Shown here: piece after piece, positions 27,290-36,920 of the stretch
Numbering within the stretch: position 1 is the first letter of the stretch
Layout of the letters: each line of letters begins with the position of its first letter
Translations under genes and position numbers: made by a program
Source of the DNA: Bacteroidales bacterium
GTDB taxonomy: Bacteria > Bacteroidota > Bacteroidia > Bacteroidales > Muribaculaceae
Assembly (NCBI GenBank): GCA_900768685.1
Contig: CAAGDX010000036.1
Location: forward strand, 12,705-76,704
Direction: 5' to 3'
DNA: 64,000 nt
Notes under the pieces: model-generated
What the model was told of the DNA's origin: nothing
The model's database searches: none
What the model saw: only the letters and a program-made list of their open reading frames with translations

Positions 27290-29199
27290 TGGACAATATA
27301 GCATCAATCCTTGAGGAGAACCGCCGACGCAACGACGCACTCCGATACACATACGACCCACTGCTCGGCATAGGCTGCTGCGGAGAAAGAAAAGAAGTGA
27401 GAGAAGGCACGGACAAAGTGCTCCTACCCGTTTCACTCCTGCAAGACCCGGACTACATCTGTGCCAAAACAAAAATTGAGAAAGACAAGGCTCGTTTCCG
27501 CCACGACTTTGAATTTTGGGCTGCCAAATGCGTGAAAATCAAAGACAAAACCTCCGGACGTGACGTTCCTTTCATTCTCAACCGACCACAGCGACGACTG
27601 CTCGCCACACTGGAACAAGACCGCACCGCCGGACTCCCCTGCCGCATCATCATGCTCAAAGCAAGGCAGTGGGGAGGCTCCACTCTCGTGCAGATTTACA
27701 TGGCTTGGATTCAGATTATCCTCACAACCGGCTCAAACTCACTCATTTGTGCCCACGTCAAAGACATTTCAGCCACTATCCGAGGTATGTATTCCAAGGT
27801 TCTTGATTTGTATCCGCAGGAGTATCAAGACGAAGATAATCCCCTCAAATTCAAGTCGTTTGAACGGAGCGTGAACACTCGCATCATCATCGGGCGAAAC
27901 TGCAAAGTGACAGTTGGCAGTTCCGAGCGACAAGACGCTATCCGCGGCGCCGACTATGCCCTCGCCCATCTCTCCGAAGTGGCTTTCTGGAAAAACACAC
28001 CCGGCAGCAGTCCGGAAAACTTTATCCGCTCCATTTGTGGTGCCATAAACCAAACCTCCGGCACGATGATAGTGCTGGAAAGCACCGCAAACGGCGTGGG
28101 CAACTATTTTCACCGCGAATGGCTGCGTTCCGTCCGCGGTGAAAGTGACAAACGTGCATTTTTCGTACCCTGGTACGAAATAGACATTTATCGCACACGA
28201 CTCAAAAATCCGGAAAAACTCTGGGCAGACCTCGACGATTATGAGCGTAAACTGTGGGAAAATGAGCAGGTTACGCTTGAAATGATTCAATGGTACCACA
28301 ACAAGCGGAAAGAATACCCCTCACACTCACAAATGAAGGCGGAATACCCTTCAAACGACGTGGAAGCCTTCACAAACACTGGTAATAACGTTTTTTCCGC
28401 AGAAAAAATCGTGGAACTACGCAAAAATTGCATTCCGCCGCAATACGTGGGCGAAATCATCGGCAACAGGCACACCGGACCGCGTGCACTGCAAGGGTTG
28501 CACTTCACCGCTGACGAAAAAGGACTGCTCAAAATCTGGGAAATGCCGCAAAAAGGCGAAAAAGACATCAGAAATCGCTATGTAGTATCCGTAGATATCG
28601 GCGGACGCTCGGAAAAAAGCGACTTTTCCGTCATTTCCGTGCTGGACCGCCAAAACATGGCTTCCGGCGGCAGAATAAAGGTGGTGGCACAGTGGCGAGG
28701 TCATGCGGACCACGACATTGTGGCTTGGAAAAGTGCCGCAATATCAATGTTTTACGGCAAAGCAATGCTCGTGCTGGAAAGCAACACCCTGGACACCGAC
28801 AATATTGGCGGTGACCCGGCTTTTTCTATTCTCTCCGAACTGAACCGACACTACCCGAACCTCTACCGCCGACACAGCCTGGAAGGCACAGTCCGACTGG
28901 GATTCCACACAAACTATTCCACTAAAACTATGATTATCAACCGTTTGATAGCACTTGTCCGTGACAATGGCTACATAGAGCGTGACGAAGACGCCTGCAA
29001 CGAAATGGCAGTCTATGAGCAGCAGGGCTTGTGTTTCGGTGCCATGGAAGGAAACCACGACGATATAGTAATGGCACGAGCCATAGGTCTGTTCGTTGCT
29101 ACCGAACTCCCCGCGACACCGTGCCACGACTTAAGTTTTATCAAGAACCAAGTTCCTGCTTCTCAATATTCCGTTTCAAAACCTACGGAAATACTGTAA
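27289..29199 (+). CDS. phage-type terminase large subunit (TerL), orphan
   Basis: 636-residue packaging ATPase/nuclease homolog. Motifs: RPQRRLLATLE adenine-site region, Walker A-like KARQWGGST (from Lys 124), Walker B-like LAHLSEVAFW (225-234), and an RNase H-like nuclease start VVSVDIGGRSEKSDFSV with Asp near 436; a second acidic cluster GNHDDIVMA lies near the C-terminus. All catalytic motifs look intact. The start is the ATG in TAATG, overlapping the upstream stop by 1 nt. No portal, capsid, protease, small terminase, lysis or integrase gene is in the window. Its stop directly abuts the GH31 stop. Confidence 0.88.
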   Translation: MDNIASILEENRRRNDALRYTYDPLLGIGCCGERKEVREGTDKVLLPVSLLQDPDYICAKTKIEKDKARFRHDFEFWAAKCVKIKDKTSGRDVPFILNRPQRRLLATLEQDRTAGLPCRIIMLKARQWGGSTLVQIYMAWIQIILTTGSNSLICAHVKDISATIRGMYSKVLDLYPQEYQDEDNPLKFKSFERSVNTRIIIGRNCKVTVGSSERQDAIRGADYALAHLSEVAFWKNTPGSSPENFIRSICGAINQTSGTMIVLESTANGVGNYFHREWLRSVRGESDKRAFFVPWYEIDIYRTRLKNPEKLWADLDDYERKLWENEQVTLEMIQWYHNKRKEYPSHSQMKAEYPSNDVEAFTNTGNNVFSAEKIVELRKNCIPPQYVGEIIGNRHTGPRALQGLHFTADEKGLLKIWEMPQKGEKDIRNRYVVSVDIGGRSEKSDFSVISVLDRQNMASGGRIKVVAQWRGHADHDIVAWKSAAISMFYGKAMLVLESNTLDTDNIGGDPAFSILSELNRHYPNLYRRHSLEGTVRLGFHTNYSTKTMIINRLIALVRDNGYIERDEDACNEMAVYEQQGLCFGAMEGNHDDIVMARAIGLFVATELPATPCHDLSFIKNQVPASQYSVSKPTEIL

Positions 29200-31671
29200 T
29201 TATTTAAAGGATATAAAGCAACCCTCTGCCGGATTATAGTTCAGCGTAAACGTGATGGTGCGAGTTTGCTCATCGTAAGCAAATTCCACCGAACTTTTTT
29301 CGTTTATCAGCACTTGATTCGGCTTGTCTGCATTATGTACTGTGAAGTTAAACACCTTTGTCTTAGGTTCATAGCCATTTTCCACAATAGTAACAATAGA
29401 CAAACCTGTCTCATCAGAGAAGAAACCTGTGGAAGCGAACGGATGCTCGTTTTCCTCACCGAAATGTGACGGACTTGTCAAATCATCTTCATAAAGAGTG
29501 CAGAACGCAGGTTCCGTCTTGTCAAAGTAGTAATGAAGGTCGTAAGTATCTGTGCGATAGTCTCCTACGTTTTTCATTTTATATTCCGCCATAGGAATCA
29601 CCGCACCTGCGCGAACAAACATCGGGATTGTTGCCAATTCCACCGGATAGTCTATCACAGTGTTTGAATAAACCTTTGTCAAGTCATTCATATCCACCCA
29701 TTTACCTTCCGGAATCACCACTTTGCGTGATTTTGCTCCCTGAGTAAGCACCGGAGCAATCATAATGTTGCTACCCCAAAGGTACTGGTCCTGAACATCG
29801 GAATAGCGGAAATCACCGGCTTGATTGTAGAAGTTGAGCGGACGCACGAGCGGAAGTCCGATGGAGGCATTTTCAAATGCGAGAGTATAGTTGTAAGGAA
29901 GCCAGCGGTAACGCTCCTTGATAAGCGGAAGTATAATATCTTGATATTCAGGATATTTATATGGTTCTGCCACCTGCTGGGAATGAGTGCGGAGCACCGG
30001 AGAGAAAAGTCCGAGTTGGAGCCAGCGGATGTAGAGTTCCGGGTCAACCGGGTTTTTCGGGTCAATAGCAAAACCGCCTACGTCATGGCTCATGTAGCCC
30101 ATACCGCTAAGTCCGGAGTTAAGCATGATTTTCACCTGTGGCTGCAAGCCTCCCCAGGAACGGGAAACATCTGTGGACCAAGGGAATACATTATATCTCT
30201 GGAGACCGATTGTGCCGCCACGCATGAGCGTCATAAGGCGAGTGTTAGGGTACTCGTTTTTGAAGAGGTCATATATAATTTTACTCCAGTCATTGCCATA
30301 AACGTTGTGGTAAAGGCGTGCGGAAAGTCCATTGTGGTGGAAAGCCGTTTCCGGGTGTACTTCCGGTTCTCCAAGGTCGCCCCACCAACCTGTAACTCCC
30401 TCATCTGTAAGGAGTTTATAGCGATTATAGAGCCAGTTATAAGTATCCGGATTTGAAACGTCGAACATACCGCCTTCTCCTACCCAAATCTTAACTTCGT
30501 GTGGATTTCCGAGAGAATCCGTGCAGAAAATGCCTTTTTGAGCAAATTCATTGTAGTTTTCAAGTCCTCTGCCGTTGCGGAGAACGTATGGCTGTGAGAT
30601 AGCCACGAGGTTTACGCCCTGCTGTTTGAGTTTGCGGAGCATTTTCACATGGTTCGGCCACTGCTTTTTCTCCCATGAGAGCGAACCCATGTCCTGCTCC
30701 TTGCCGTACCAGTAAAGGTCCAGCACGATACCATCAACGGGATAACCTTTACGCTTGAGGGTGTCAATAACGCCAAGTGTCTCTTTTTGAGTCCTATAGC
30801 CGTATTTGGAAGTGATATATCCGAGCGACCAGAGCGGCGGCAACTGCTGGCGACCCGTGAGTTGAGAAACGTTTTTCACAACTCCCGCCATGCTGTAATT
30901 CATAACCTCGGAAGAGCGTACAAAATAGAAAGAAATCGGTTCAGTGACGTTTTCCGACGTATAAACTATCGGGTTGCCGGCATAGAGAGTGGATGCTGCA
31001 AAATCATCGAAAAGAACAGCAAAACCGTTCTGTGACAGCAACATAGGCATTGTGATACCCATCTGTGAGATTCTCGGGTCACCTTCCGTGTAGCCATAGT
31101 TTTGTCGGTTGTAACATACAAGTGTATCTCCAAGGAGATTGAGCGAATGTCCGCGTTCACCTGCACCGTAAAGCGGTGCTTCAGAAGAAAGGTGGAGTTT
31201 CACAACTTGCTTTCCGTCAATCACTTGTGGCATACCCTCACTCACCACAGTGCGGCGGAAACCGTCGCTGATAGTAACAGAGCCGCTGCGAGCGGTCACG
31301 CACAGCCCGGAGGCTGTGAGAAGTGAAGAAGAGACAGCGTTTCCGTCAACTTTACATTCCGGGCGTTTGTCTATATTCAGCATCAACTTAGGAGCCTTTT
31401 CGGATTCGCCTTTTTTGACGTAAGAAACACGGATAATATCCTCTGTCAGAGCCATTACCACGCAGTCGTACTCGCTGTTTTCCTCCACCATCATAATGTT
31501 TTTGTTCGGGAGGACAGGTTTGACACCTATACCAATAGGTCCAATTTTGCCGACTTGTGCCTCATCGGGATTAAAACGACTGATGCGAGAGACTGTTTGC
31601 TCTTCATCTTGCGAAAAAGCAAAGGCAGAAGCCAGGCACAGCATAAAAGATGCTAAAAATAATCTTTTCAT
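29200..31671 (-). CDS. glycoside hydrolase family 31 (alpha-glucosidase/xylosidase-like)
   Basis: About 823 residues, secreted: signal peptide MKRLFLASFMLCLASAFAFSQ from the ATG at 31671 (a longer frame begins at 31686). The (beta/alpha)8 barrel shows IVLDLYWYGKEQDMG, the nucleophile region GWWGDLGEPEVH (Asp in WGDLGE) and MGYMSHDVGGFA (acid/base region). Proximal and distal beta-sandwich domains follow (about 640-823). It would cleave alpha-linked glucose or xylose from the non-reducing end in the periplasm. It lies 57 nt downstream of gpsA and converges on the terminase gene with no spacer. Confidence 0.93.
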   Translation of the reverse strand: MKRLFLASFMLCLASAFAFSQDEEQTVSRISRFNPDEAQVGKIGPIGIGVKPVLPNKNIMMVEENSEYDCVVMALTEDIIRVSYVKKGESEKAPKLMLNIDKRPECKVDGNAVSSSLLTASGLCVTARSGSVTISDGFRRTVVSEGMPQVIDGKQVVKLHLSSEAPLYGAGERGHSLNLLGDTLVCYNRQNYGYTEGDPRISQMGITMPMLLSQNGFAVLFDDFAASTLYAGNPIVYTSENVTEPISFYFVRSSEVMNYSMAGVVKNVSQLTGRQQLPPLWSLGYITSKYGYRTQKETLGVIDTLKRKGYPVDGIVLDLYWYGKEQDMGSLSWEKKQWPNHVKMLRKLKQQGVNLVAISQPYVLRNGRGLENYNEFAQKGIFCTDSLGNPHEVKIWVGEGGMFDVSNPDTYNWLYNRYKLLTDEGVTGWWGDLGEPEVHPETAFHHNGLSARLYHNVYGNDWSKIIYDLFKNEYPNTRLMTLMRGGTIGLQRYNVFPWSTDVSRSWGGLQPQVKIMLNSGLSGMGYMSHDVGGFAIDPKNPVDPELYIRWLQLGLFSPVLRTHSQQVAEPYKYPEYQDIILPLIKERYRWLPYNYTLAFENASIGLPLVRPLNFYNQAGDFRYSDVQDQYLWGSNIMIAPVLTQGAKSRKVVIPEGKWVDMNDLTKVYSNTVIDYPVELATIPMFVRAGAVIPMAEYKMKNVGDYRTDTYDLHYYFDKTEPAFCTLYEDDLTSPSHFGEENEHPFASTGFFSDETGLSIVTIVENGYEPKTKVFNFTVHNADKPNQVLINEKSSVEFAYDEQTRTITFTLNYNPAEGCFISFK

Positions 31672-31727
31672 GTAAGTAGATATCAATTAAGGAGTTATAA
31701 ATCTTGTAAGTATGAGGTTAAAATGCT

Positions 31728-32723
31728 TTACACGAAGGTCTGTGACATACGCTTGCAAGCATATTCGCAGGACACGCGGCGGTACAGAATATCATAGACG
31801 CTATCCAAGATAGGCATATCTACACCGAGTTTTTCGTTTATCTCGTGGACGCATTTAGCGCCGTAGTAGCCTTCCGCAGTCTGCTCCATTTCCATTTTTG
31901 CCGCTTTCACGGAATAGCCCTTGCCAATCATAGAGCCAAAGTTGTGATTGCGAGAAAAACGTGAGTAAGAAGTCACGAGGAGGTCGCCTAAATAGACGGA
32001 ATCCGTGATTATTCTGTCACGCGGATTGACGGCGGCGAGGAAACGTTCCATTTCACGGATAGCATTTGAAGCCACCATAGCCACGAAATTGTCTCCTTTT
32101 TTCATACCGTGGATAATACCTGCGGCAATAGCATAGACGTTTTTCAGCACACCGGCGTACTCAATACCCTCAATATCGTTTGAAATGATGGTGTGAGTGT
32201 TTTTAGACACGATTTTCTGTGCAAAAGTCTCGGCACGTTCCGGGTCCGGGCATCCGATAGTGAGGTATGAAGGGCGGTCCAGAGCCACTTCTTCCGCGTG
32301 GCAAGGTCCGGAGATTACGAGGATTCTGTTGCGGTCCACGCCGTAACGCTCTATCATATAATCTGATATAAGCATATTGTCGTCCGGCACGATACCTTTC
32401 ACGGCATTGACGATAAACTTATTGCTTATATCCACGTTCAGTTTTGCGAGATGGTCCTTAAAATAAGGAGAAGGCATCACGAGGAGGAGAGTGTCGCAGT
32501 CGCGGCAAACTTGATTGATATCGCTGGAGAACGTAATCCGTTCAATATCAAAATTCACGTCTGTCAGATAGGCGGGATTGTGGCGGAGATGCTTGAATTC
32601 TTCTATTCTATCGTCGCGACGCATATACCATGTTATCTGTTCACAATTATTCATCAGCAGTTTGGCGAGTGCGGTAGCCCAACTGCCACCACCCATCACT
32701 GCTATGTTTCCCGGGAAATTCAT
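31728..32723 (-). CDS. gpsA: glycerol-3-phosphate dehydrogenase [NAD(P)+]
   Basis: 331 residues from the ATG at 32721-32723, chosen because the Rossmann motif GGGSWATALAKLL then falls at residues 11-23; a longer frame adds a basic, unlikely N-terminus. Reduces dihydroxyacetone phosphate to sn-glycerol 3-phosphate for phospholipid synthesis. Other signatures: VNAVKGIVPD, SGPCHAEEVALDRPS, GVLKNVYAIAAGIIHGMKKGDN with the catalytic Lys, and SRFSRNHNFGSMIGKGYS. lysS-gpsA adjacency is usual in Bacteroides relatives; here a MITE separates them. Confidence 0.96.
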   Translation of the reverse strand: MNFPGNIAVMGGGSWATALAKLLMNNCEQITWYMRRDDRIEEFKHLRHNPAYLTDVNFDIERITFSSDINQVCRDCDTLLLVMPSPYFKDHLAKLNVDISNKFIVNAVKGIVPDDNMLISDYMIERYGVDRNRILVISGPCHAEEVALDRPSYLTIGCPDPERAETFAQKIVSKNTHTIISNDIEGIEYAGVLKNVYAIAAGIIHGMKKGDNFVAMVASNAIREMERFLAAVNPRDRIITDSVYLGDLLVTSYSRFSRNHNFGSMIGKGYSVKAAKMEMEQTAEGYYGAKCVHEINEKLGVDMPILDSVYDILYRRVSCEYACKRMSQTFV

Positions 32724-32857
32724 GGATAAGAATTTAATGTTTTTTGTCTTTTTTTGGTGATTGAAACGCCACAGCCGGAGCAGCACGTTTTCAACCTATA
32801 TATATTGTCAATCCGCAGAGCGTAACGCAGAAACGGAGCGTGACACCCTACGGATTA

Positions 32858-33195
32858 GAGCCTGTTTCACTAGAAAGTTAAAAAAATGAGGTCGCAGATT
32901 TTTGAATGATTTTTGTCCTGAACTGAAGGAGCTTAGCGAGCTAAGTGACTGAAGTGAAGGGCAAAAAGCAACAAAAAGATGCGATGCTTTGGTGTTATTA
33001 ATGTTTTCTATATTTGTCATTTTTATTTTTTGTACTTTTATTTCTTTAACATTTCTTAAGCCTGCTCTGCCATTCATTGGCATCTTTGTCCGTGCTTAAC
33101 GGTTATGTGGCTCGCCACACGCCCTTTTAAGCACAAACAAATCTGCTCAATGACTGACAGCCTCATTTTTTTAACATTTCTTATGAAACAGGCTC
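32858..33195. mobile_element. 338-bp MITE between lysS and gpsA
   Basis: Terminal inverted repeats begin GAGCCTGTTTCA at 32858 and end in TGAAACAGGCTC at 33195, extending about 35 bp inward (AGTTAAAAAAATGAGG). Both sides are flanked by TTA (32855-32857 and 33196-33198), consistent with a 3-bp target duplication. The interior has no reading frame of note but has nested palindromes (CTTAGCGAGCTAAG; GTGCTTAA...TTAAGCAC enclosing GTGGCTCGCCAC). A second copy starts at 63726. The size, ends and lack of a transposase gene define it as a non-autonomous element. Confidence 0.9.
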
Positions 33196-33208
33196 TTAAT
33201 GATTGATT

Positions 33209-34948
33209 TTATTGTTTTTTAGCGTTTTCAATCCACTGATTGACAGTGTCTTGAGAAGGATTTGCAAGTTCAAGTTTGTGTTTCTTGTTCAGTCCGCAAA
33301 GGTCCTGATGCAATTTCCCTGCAGAAGCGGTAGCGGCAAGAGCCTCAACGGTCAGCACACCTGCTTTGTGAAGAACGGGAACCCATTCCGCAGGCACTTC
33401 CACCTTTGCAAAAGCCTCTTCGCCATCGCGTTTCTGAACTTTTTCCGGACGCATCTGCGGGAAGAAGAGCACTTCCTGGATTGTGGTTTGTCCCGTCATA
33501 AGCATCACGAGGCGGTCCATACCGATACCCATACCTGATGTTGGAGGCATACCGTATTCCAGTGCACGGATAAAGTCTTGGTCGATAATCATTGCCTCGT
33601 CGTCACCTTTTTCGGAGAGTTTCATTTGTTCCACGAAGCGTTCGTACTGGTCAATCGGGTCATTAAGTTCGGAATAAGCGTTTGCGAGTTCCTTTCCGTT
33701 TACCATAAGTTCGAAACGCTCTGTGAGTTCCGGATTGTTGCGGTGACGCTTTGTGAGCGGTGACATTTCAATCGGATAATCCGTGATGAAAGTAGGCTGG
33801 ATATAGTTTCCTTCACATTTTTCACCGAAGATTTCGTCGATGAGTTTGCCTTTACCCATTGTTTCATCTGTTTCCACACCGATTTTGGCACAAACTTCTC
33901 GGAGTTCGGCTTCACCCATACCCGTGATGTCTATGCCTGTAAATTCCTTTATGGCATCAATCATAGTCACGCGGCGGTAAGGAGCCTTGAAGTTGATAAC
34001 ATTGTCACCCACTTTTACTTCCGTAGTACCATTGACTTCCAGACATATACGTTCCAGCATCTTTTCCGTGAACGCCATCATCCAGTTGTAATCCTTGTAT
34101 GAAACGTAGATTTCCATGCAGGTAAATTCCGGATTGTGAGTGCGGTCCATACCTTCGTTGCGGAAGTTTTTGGAGAATTCATAAACACCTTCAAAACCGC
34201 CCACGATAAGGCGTTTGAGGTAAAGTTCGTCGGCTATACGGAGGTAGAGAGGGATGTCAAGTGCATTGTGATGAGTGATGAAAGGACGAGCGGCTGCACC
34301 ACCGGGGATGGATTGCAGGATAGGTGTTTCCACTTCCATGTATCCATGCTCGTTAAAGTACTGACGCATAGTGTTATACACCTTAGTACGCTTCATGAAG
34401 ATTTCCTTCACGCCATCGTTTACCACGAGGTCCACGTAGCGGCGGCGGTAACGGAGTTCCGGGTCGTCAAAAGCATCGTAAGTAACACCGTCTTTGACCT
34501 TTACGATAGGGAGCGGACGGAGTGATTTGCTGAGGACAGTGAGAGTTTGAGCATGAACGGAGATTTCACCTGTCTGAGTACGGAAAACGTAGCCTGAAAC
34601 GCCCACGAAGTCACCGATATCCAGGAGTTTTTTGAAAACCACGTTGTACAAGTCCTTGTTTTCCTCCGGGCAGATTTCATCACGGTTCACATAGACCTGG
34701 ATTCTGCCGCAAGAGTCTTGCAGTTCCATAAAAGAAGCCTTACCCATAATTCGGCGGCTCATAATACGTCCTGCGATAGCCACTTCTCTTTTAGGCTCTT
34801 GGTTATCATCAAAATTTTCGCGGATTTCGTCGGTGTAACCCGTCACTTTATATTCTGCAGCAGGATAAGGGTCAATACCCATAGCACGCATCTGTTCAAG
34901 ACTGCCGCGGCGCACCAATTCCTGTTCGCTAAGTTCAAGTATATTCAT
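33209..34948 (-). CDS. lysS: lysyl-tRNA synthetase, class II
   Basis: 579 residues; charges tRNA-Lys. An N-terminal OB-fold anticodon-binding domain (about 55-160, [20 protein letters not shown]) precedes the class II core with motif 1 region [17 protein letters not shown], motif 2 [15 protein letters not shown] and motif 3 [15 protein letters not shown]-terminal extension of about 75 residues after the core ([17 protein letters not shown]... to the end) is characteristic of Bacteroidota LysS. Promoter at 34990-35021. Confidence 0.97.
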   Translation of the reverse strand: MNILELSEQELVRRGSLEQMRAMGIDPYPAAEYKVTGYTDEIRENFDDNQEPKREVAIAGRIMSRRIMGKASFMELQDSCGRIQVYVNRDEICPEENKDLYNVVFKKLLDIGDFVGVSGYVFRTQTGEISVHAQTLTVLSKSLRPLPIVKVKDGVTYDAFDDPELRYRRRYVDLVVNDGVKEIFMKRTKVYNTMRQYFNEHGYMEVETPILQSIPGGAAARPFITHHNALDIPLYLRIADELYLKRLIVGGFEGVYEFSKNFRNEGMDRTHNPEFTCMEIYVSYKDYNWMMAFTEKMLERICLEVNGTTEVKVGDNVINFKAPYRRVTMIDAIKEFTGIDITGMGEAELREVCAKIGVETDETMGKGKLIDEIFGEKCEGNYIQPTFITDYPIEMSPLTKRHRNNPELTERFELMVNGKELANAYSELNDPIDQYERFVEQMKLSEKGDDEAMIIDQDFIRALEYGMPPTSGMGIGMDRLVMLMTGQTTIQEVLFFPQMRPEKVQKRDGEEAFAKVEVPAEWVPVLHKAGVLTVEALAATASAGKLHQDLCGLNKKHKLELANPSQDTVNQWIENAKKQ

Positions 34949-34989
34949 TTAGTTTAAGTTTTTTCTTATTGATAATGCATTTTATGGTG

Positions 34990-35021
34990 CAAAGATACTA
35001 AATTTTTCCGTGATAAGCAAC
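34990..35021 (-). promoter_or_regulatory. lysS promoter
   Basis: Minus-strand TATCTTTG (34997-34990) with GTTG 20 nt upstream (35021-35018). Leader about 40 nt. It is divergent from the rnpB promoter. Confidence 0.65.
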
Positions 35022-35047
35022 ACTCGTGATAGTATCGTAACCATATC

Positions 35048-35079
35048 TTTGTAAAACTCGCAATTTTTGCGTAATTTTG
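35048..35079 (+). promoter_or_regulatory. rnpB promoter (TTTG-N20-TAATTTTG)
   Basis: Exact consensus: TTTG 35048-35051, 20 nt, TAATTTTG 35072-35079. Predicted start near 35084. Confidence 0.8.
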
Positions 35080-35085
35080 CAGTCG

Positions 35086-35472
35086 AAAAACAGCTGGACG
35101 TCTCGTCGCTGATGCACCTCCGGGTGTGTTTGAGGAAAGTCCGGGCAACGTAGAGCACCATATTTCTTAACGGGAAGCTATCGGTGACGGTAGGGGCAAC
35201 GTGACAGAAAAAAACCGCCGCTACCAAGCGGTAAGGGTGAAAAGGCGGGGTAAGAGCCCACCGGGTGGTATAGTGATATACCATGCCGCACGCCCTATGG
35301 GTTGCAAGGTCAAGTATATCGCCATTTAAGGGTTGCTCGCCCATTGGCGAGGGGTGGACTGCTATAGAAGCGTGGCAACACGTTTCACAGATAAATGACG
35401 AGACGTAAGTGGTGGCTCGCAACAGCGAAAGTGCCCTTACGACATAACCCGGCTTATAGTCCGGCTGCTTTT
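35086..35472 (+). ncRNA. rnpB: RNase P RNA
   Basis: Catalytic RNA that removes tRNA 5' leaders. Conserved P4-side sequence GAGGAAAGTCCGGGCAAC (35130-35147), ACAGAAAAAA near 35204, the GAGCCCACCGGGTGG region (35252), and the 3' core ATAACCCGGCTTATAG (35444-35459) are visible. Ends pair as P1: CAGCTGGAC (35091) with GTCCGGCTG (35459-35467). A T-rich run (TTTTTATTTTT) follows. The exact ends are estimates. Confidence 0.95.
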
Positions 35473-35476
35473 TATT

Positions 35477-35507
35477 TTTGAAAAAACAACCACCAAAAAT
35501 ATTTTTG
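35477..35507 (+). promoter_or_regulatory. promoter of the 35511 gene
   Basis: TTTG 35477-35480, 19 nt, TATTTTTG 35500-35507. The predicted start site at about 35512 coincides with the start codon, implying a leaderless mRNA, or else translation from an rnpB read-through transcript. Confidence 0.55.
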
Positions 35508-35510
35508 CGT

Positions 35511-36773
35511 ATGAAAAAATTTTTACTCTCTACTCTTACTGCCATTGCCGCTACTGTTGCAGCATACGGTCAGGCTTCTTTCATCCTTCTGAGCGATGAT
35601 GACAATACAGCCAATTCCGGCGGATTGATGGCTTACTCAATCTCTGAAAACGGAAGGTGGATTTGTGGAACCACTCCCGTGCTTTTTGCTTTTACGGCAG
35701 ACCTGGAAACAGGTGATATCCGGTACTACGAACCGCTTGATGACTACGGCAGCGAATTTCGCTGCATTTCAAACGACGGTGTGGCAGTGGGATTTAACGG
35801 CCAGTATGGTGCAGTTGACATAAACACAAACAGTTACATAACTTTGTCCACTCCGGAAGGCATGAAGCCGATAGGCAACGGCATCACACCGAACAGTGCC
35901 ACAATATGCGGCGTAGCAGTTGAAAATGAATGGTTTCCCTACCCTATAGTTTGGGATCTCTCCGGCAATTACACTATGCTTCCAACACCCACAAGCGAAG
36001 AACTGGGCTTTGAAACAAACGGTTGCTATGCCACTCATATCAGCGAAGACGGCAACACTATCATGGGCTACATCATAGACAATATGGCATACTATCCGCT
36101 TATCCTCTGGAAACGCGGTACAGACGGCAACTGGACTTACGATATCTCATACACTCTGGAATACTTCAATCCGGGCATCGGCACTCAGCCTTACACTATG
36201 TTTTACCCTACGGGCTATAGCCTCAACGGAAAATACGTGGGTCTTTCTCTCCGAGATGCAAAAGACAAAACTACTTGTTTGGGCATCTTGAATCTTGAGA
36301 CAGGAGAATTGGTAACGGCAAAAGCCTCCGGTTCTTTTCCACGTGCAACATACAATGTGACAGGCATTTCCGATGAAGGTATTGCCGTTGGTTTCATCAA
36401 TTACGGCTTAGGCTCAGGCTCTCACGCCTCATTCCTCTACTGGTACGGCGAAGACGAAGCACAGACCTTTGACAGCACTTTTATGGACGACGAGTTTGAC
36501 GTAATCCGCAATAACCCTTACACTACTGCCACAAATATTTCTCGTGACGGAAATTATATCATAGGGTTCTCACAAGACAGTTCCACAGCAGACTTTTTCT
36601 CTTTCATTATTGAAACGGAATTAGGTGCAATCCACACCGTCACTGCCGACGGCAAGGATGCTGAAGTTATTGCCCGTTACGACATCTACGGTCGCCCGCT
36701 CTCCGCTCCGACACACGGCATAAATATCCTCAAAATGGCAGACGGAAGTGCAAAGAAAGTGCTTGTGAAATAG
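35511..36773 (+). CDS. secreted repeat protein with C-terminal sorting-like tail
   Basis: 420 residues from the ATG at 35511 (a longer frame from 35478 adds residues before the signal peptide MKKFLLSTLTAIAATVAAYGQ). The body has about seven repeats of roughly 45-55 residues around the pattern S.DG..I.G (ISENGRWICG, ISNDGVAVGF, ISEDGNTIMGY, ISDEGIAVGF, ISRDGNYIIGF), suggesting a beta-propeller. The last 35 residues (RYDIYGRPLS...GINILKMADGSAKKVLVK) look like a type A T9SS sorting domain. Function unknown. Confidence 0.8.
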   Translation: MKKFLLSTLTAIAATVAAYGQASFILLSDDDNTANSGGLMAYSISENGRWICGTTPVLFAFTADLETGDIRYYEPLDDYGSEFRCISNDGVAVGFNGQYGAVDINTNSYITLSTPEGMKPIGNGITPNSATICGVAVENEWFPYPIVWDLSGNYTMLPTPTSEELGFETNGCYATHISEDGNTIMGYIIDNMAYYPLILWKRGTDGNWTYDISYTLEYFNPGIGTQPYTMFYPTGYSLNGKYVGLSLRDAKDKTTCLGILNLETGELVTAKASGSFPRATYNVTGISDEGIAVGFINYGLGSGSHASFLYWYGEDEAQTFDSTFMDDEFDVIRNNPYTTATNISRDGNYIIGFSQDSSTADFFSFIIETELGAIHTVTADGKDAEVIARYDIYGRPLSAPTHGINILKMADGSAKKVLVK

Positions 36774-36850
36774 CATTTTTGGCTAATGGCTAAGATAGCT
36801 ATATAGCTAATTAGCTAAGCAAAAAAGCTACTTTAGCAGAAAAAAATAAT

Positions 36851-36886
36851 AATAGCATATCGGTGATTTTGCCGATATGCTATTTC
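36851..36886 (-). terminator. bidirectional terminator between 35511 gene and the 22-codon gene
   Basis: ATAGCATATCGG / CCGATATGCTAT, 12-bp perfect stem, 8-nt loop, T-rich on both sides. Just left of it (36780-36835) is an AGCTAAT-type 10-bp ladder. Confidence 0.85.
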
Positions 36887-36920
36887 TTTTGTGAATAATC
36901 AGATTTCAAAATAAAATGGC

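Noticed and set aside
24923..29199. Complete prophage
   Set aside because: Only a terminase and one possible structural gene; flanks are repeats and an ordinary GH31 gene.
34982..35545. 187-codon minus-strand frame
   Set aside because: It lies across RNase P RNA and is antisense to it.
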